The position numbers were made by a program, and so were the translations under genes. The notes below the pieces were generated by a model, which saw only the letters and a list, made by a program, of their open reading frames with translations, searched no databases and was not told where the DNA came from. From assembly GCA_964016885.1 (NCBI GenBank), contig OZ024745.1, positions 55,221,300 to 55,285,299 of the forward strand: a stretch of DNA of 64,000 bases, given 5' to 3'. The stretch is from Eledone cirrhosa. Lineage: Eukaryota; Mollusca; Cephalopoda; Octopoda; Eledonidae. Of this stretch, positions 62,920 to 64,000 are shown in pieces; the stretch's first letter is position 1, and each line of letters begins with the position of its first letter.

Positions 62920-64000
62920 GTGACCAAGAAATACCGGGATGGCGGCCGGCAGGGAATAGCCGTGTCTCTGGGGGAGAACGACCCCTCTAGTCTTGGTTGA
63001 CACTCGTTCTAGAAGTGGTAACACGAAATGATTACCCCTTGGCGGATAAGGATAAAATGCGAAAAAATAAAGTAAATGTCTAATGATAAAATCTCATACC
63101 GGATCGGCCGTCACCCGGGTAAAAAACGGCCGCGTCGCTCAGAGAGGAACCAGACTGGGGTCGAAAAATCAGCTAATGGTTCAAACCTTCCCATCACTTC
63201 GGAGCTGGAGACCTCCCATAACCGGAATACTTCTACTGTTGGCCCTCCATGCTCACCACCAAGAAATCCAAAGTAAAAGAGAGAAAAATGGTCAAAGGAA
63301 GATAATAAAGAAGGCCGTGAGGCTTTCTAGACTGCCATGTACTACCCATCAAATACATCGAATACAGAACAGACATATATCAACTGGAAAAAGAAGCATC
63401 CCGAAAACAGAGGCTATATTGACAGTAACAAACTAGCCAATATACGAAGAAATATTGTAAGAAAAAAGTTACTAACTGATATAGAAATTGATCAGATCAA
63501 GCTATTAGCACAAAGTCAGCGAAGGGAAAATGAAACATGTGTCAGTGAAAACGAGGTAAACTGTAACACTTCGAATCCCAGGGTTGGGGCGGAATCACTG
63601 GCAACAGAACAAATTAAAGAAAGGATCGAAAAAGTGGAGGGAGTGCATGCTCAGGATGAAACTCCAAATGAAAATAATGAGATCGTAAATGATAAGGAAA
63701 TGAATGAGAATGAACTTGCCAACTTGAAGGATGGAATTATGATCGAATGGATGAAAATGAAAGAATCTGACATGGGGCAACGAGACACCCTCCCTAAGAT
63801 CCAGAATTCCAAACAGAACCAAAAGATAATACACAAGACTAACATAATTCTCAAAAACATTATCATCACAAACAAACTAAACATTACTGATTTAAATCAT
63901 CTCTATTATGCATCGGCTAAAGTCACCACTCACTTATGTGGAGTGAAGATGAAAAAACAAAGGAATTCCCACAAGAAATCTACTTGGCAAGAGAACATCA
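62920..64000 (+). pseudogene. 5' part of an RLE-type LINE, with in-frame stops
   Basis: Starts with a GC-rich non-coding leader (62,920-63,075). One frame then runs from 63,076 to the window edge: 'RIGRHPGKKRPRRSERNQTG', TAA at 63,274, 'KWSKEDNKEGREAF', TAG at 63,328, 'YPSNTSNTEQTYINWKKKHP', 'ANIRRNIVRKKLLTDIEID', an acidic linker, and 'TDLNHLYYASAKVTTHLCGV' near 63,890-63,945. This N-terminal pattern belongs, from memory, to the same kind of R4-like LINE whose RT and endonuclease lie at 44.3-45.9 kb. The RT would lie beyond the window. The two stops make this copy defective unless they are sequencing errors. Confidence 0.7.

Overview
The window looks like repeat-dense intergenic or intronic DNA from a cephalopod mollusc, most likely an octopus. 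This is inferred from three things: four copies (plus a tail fragment) of one tRNA-derived SINE of the octopus/squid type, very long (TA)n, (CA)n and (CT)n arrays every few kb, and a mix of Penelope-like elements (PLEs), non-LTR retrotransposons and a Helitron. I see no convincing host gene. One possible secreted-protein exon (about 36.5 kb) is listed as weak. Boundaries were read by eye and are good to about 5-30 bases unless a motif fixes them.

Layout. 0-1.4 kb: decayed Helitron helicase, minus strand, followed by direct repeats. 3.0-3.3 kb: C-terminal shard of a non-LTR element with a restriction-like endonuclease (RLE). 6.0-13.4 kb: nested set of inverted PLE terminal repeats around a broken PLE reverse transcriptase/GIY-YIG gene (8.8-10.5 kb). 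13.5-14.3, 19.0-21.4, 25.6-28.4, 33.6-36.1 and 58.1-60.8 kb: more PLE terminal repeats, mostly as head-to-head inverted pairs, many carrying hammerhead-ribozyme motifs. 16.0-17.0 and 22.0-23.4 kb: further PLE pseudogenes. 28.7-30.9 kb: an uninterrupted 742-codon PLE polyprotein (minus strand). 37.9-41.1 kb: a 615-bp satellite in about 5.2 copies that look identical. 44.3-45.9 kb and 62.9-64.0 kb: the 3' half and 5' part of RLE-type LINEs. 46.2-52.9 kb: two copies of an APE-type (L1/Tx1-like) LINE joined head to head near 50.19 kb.

How it works together. Most of the sequence is explained by retroelements and their debris. The PLE family members encode a reverse transcriptase followed by a GIY-YIG endonuclease, and their terminal repeats carry type I hammerhead ribozymes. 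At least one ribozyme here (13,271-13,331) has every core residue, three good helices and a GUA cleavage triplet. Helix II of two ribozyme families shows compensatory base changes between copies in this window. The recurring plan, two inverted terminal repeats with outward-facing ribozymes, sometimes with coding sequence between them and sometimes with none, often abutting a (TA)n run, is the most interesting feature of the window.
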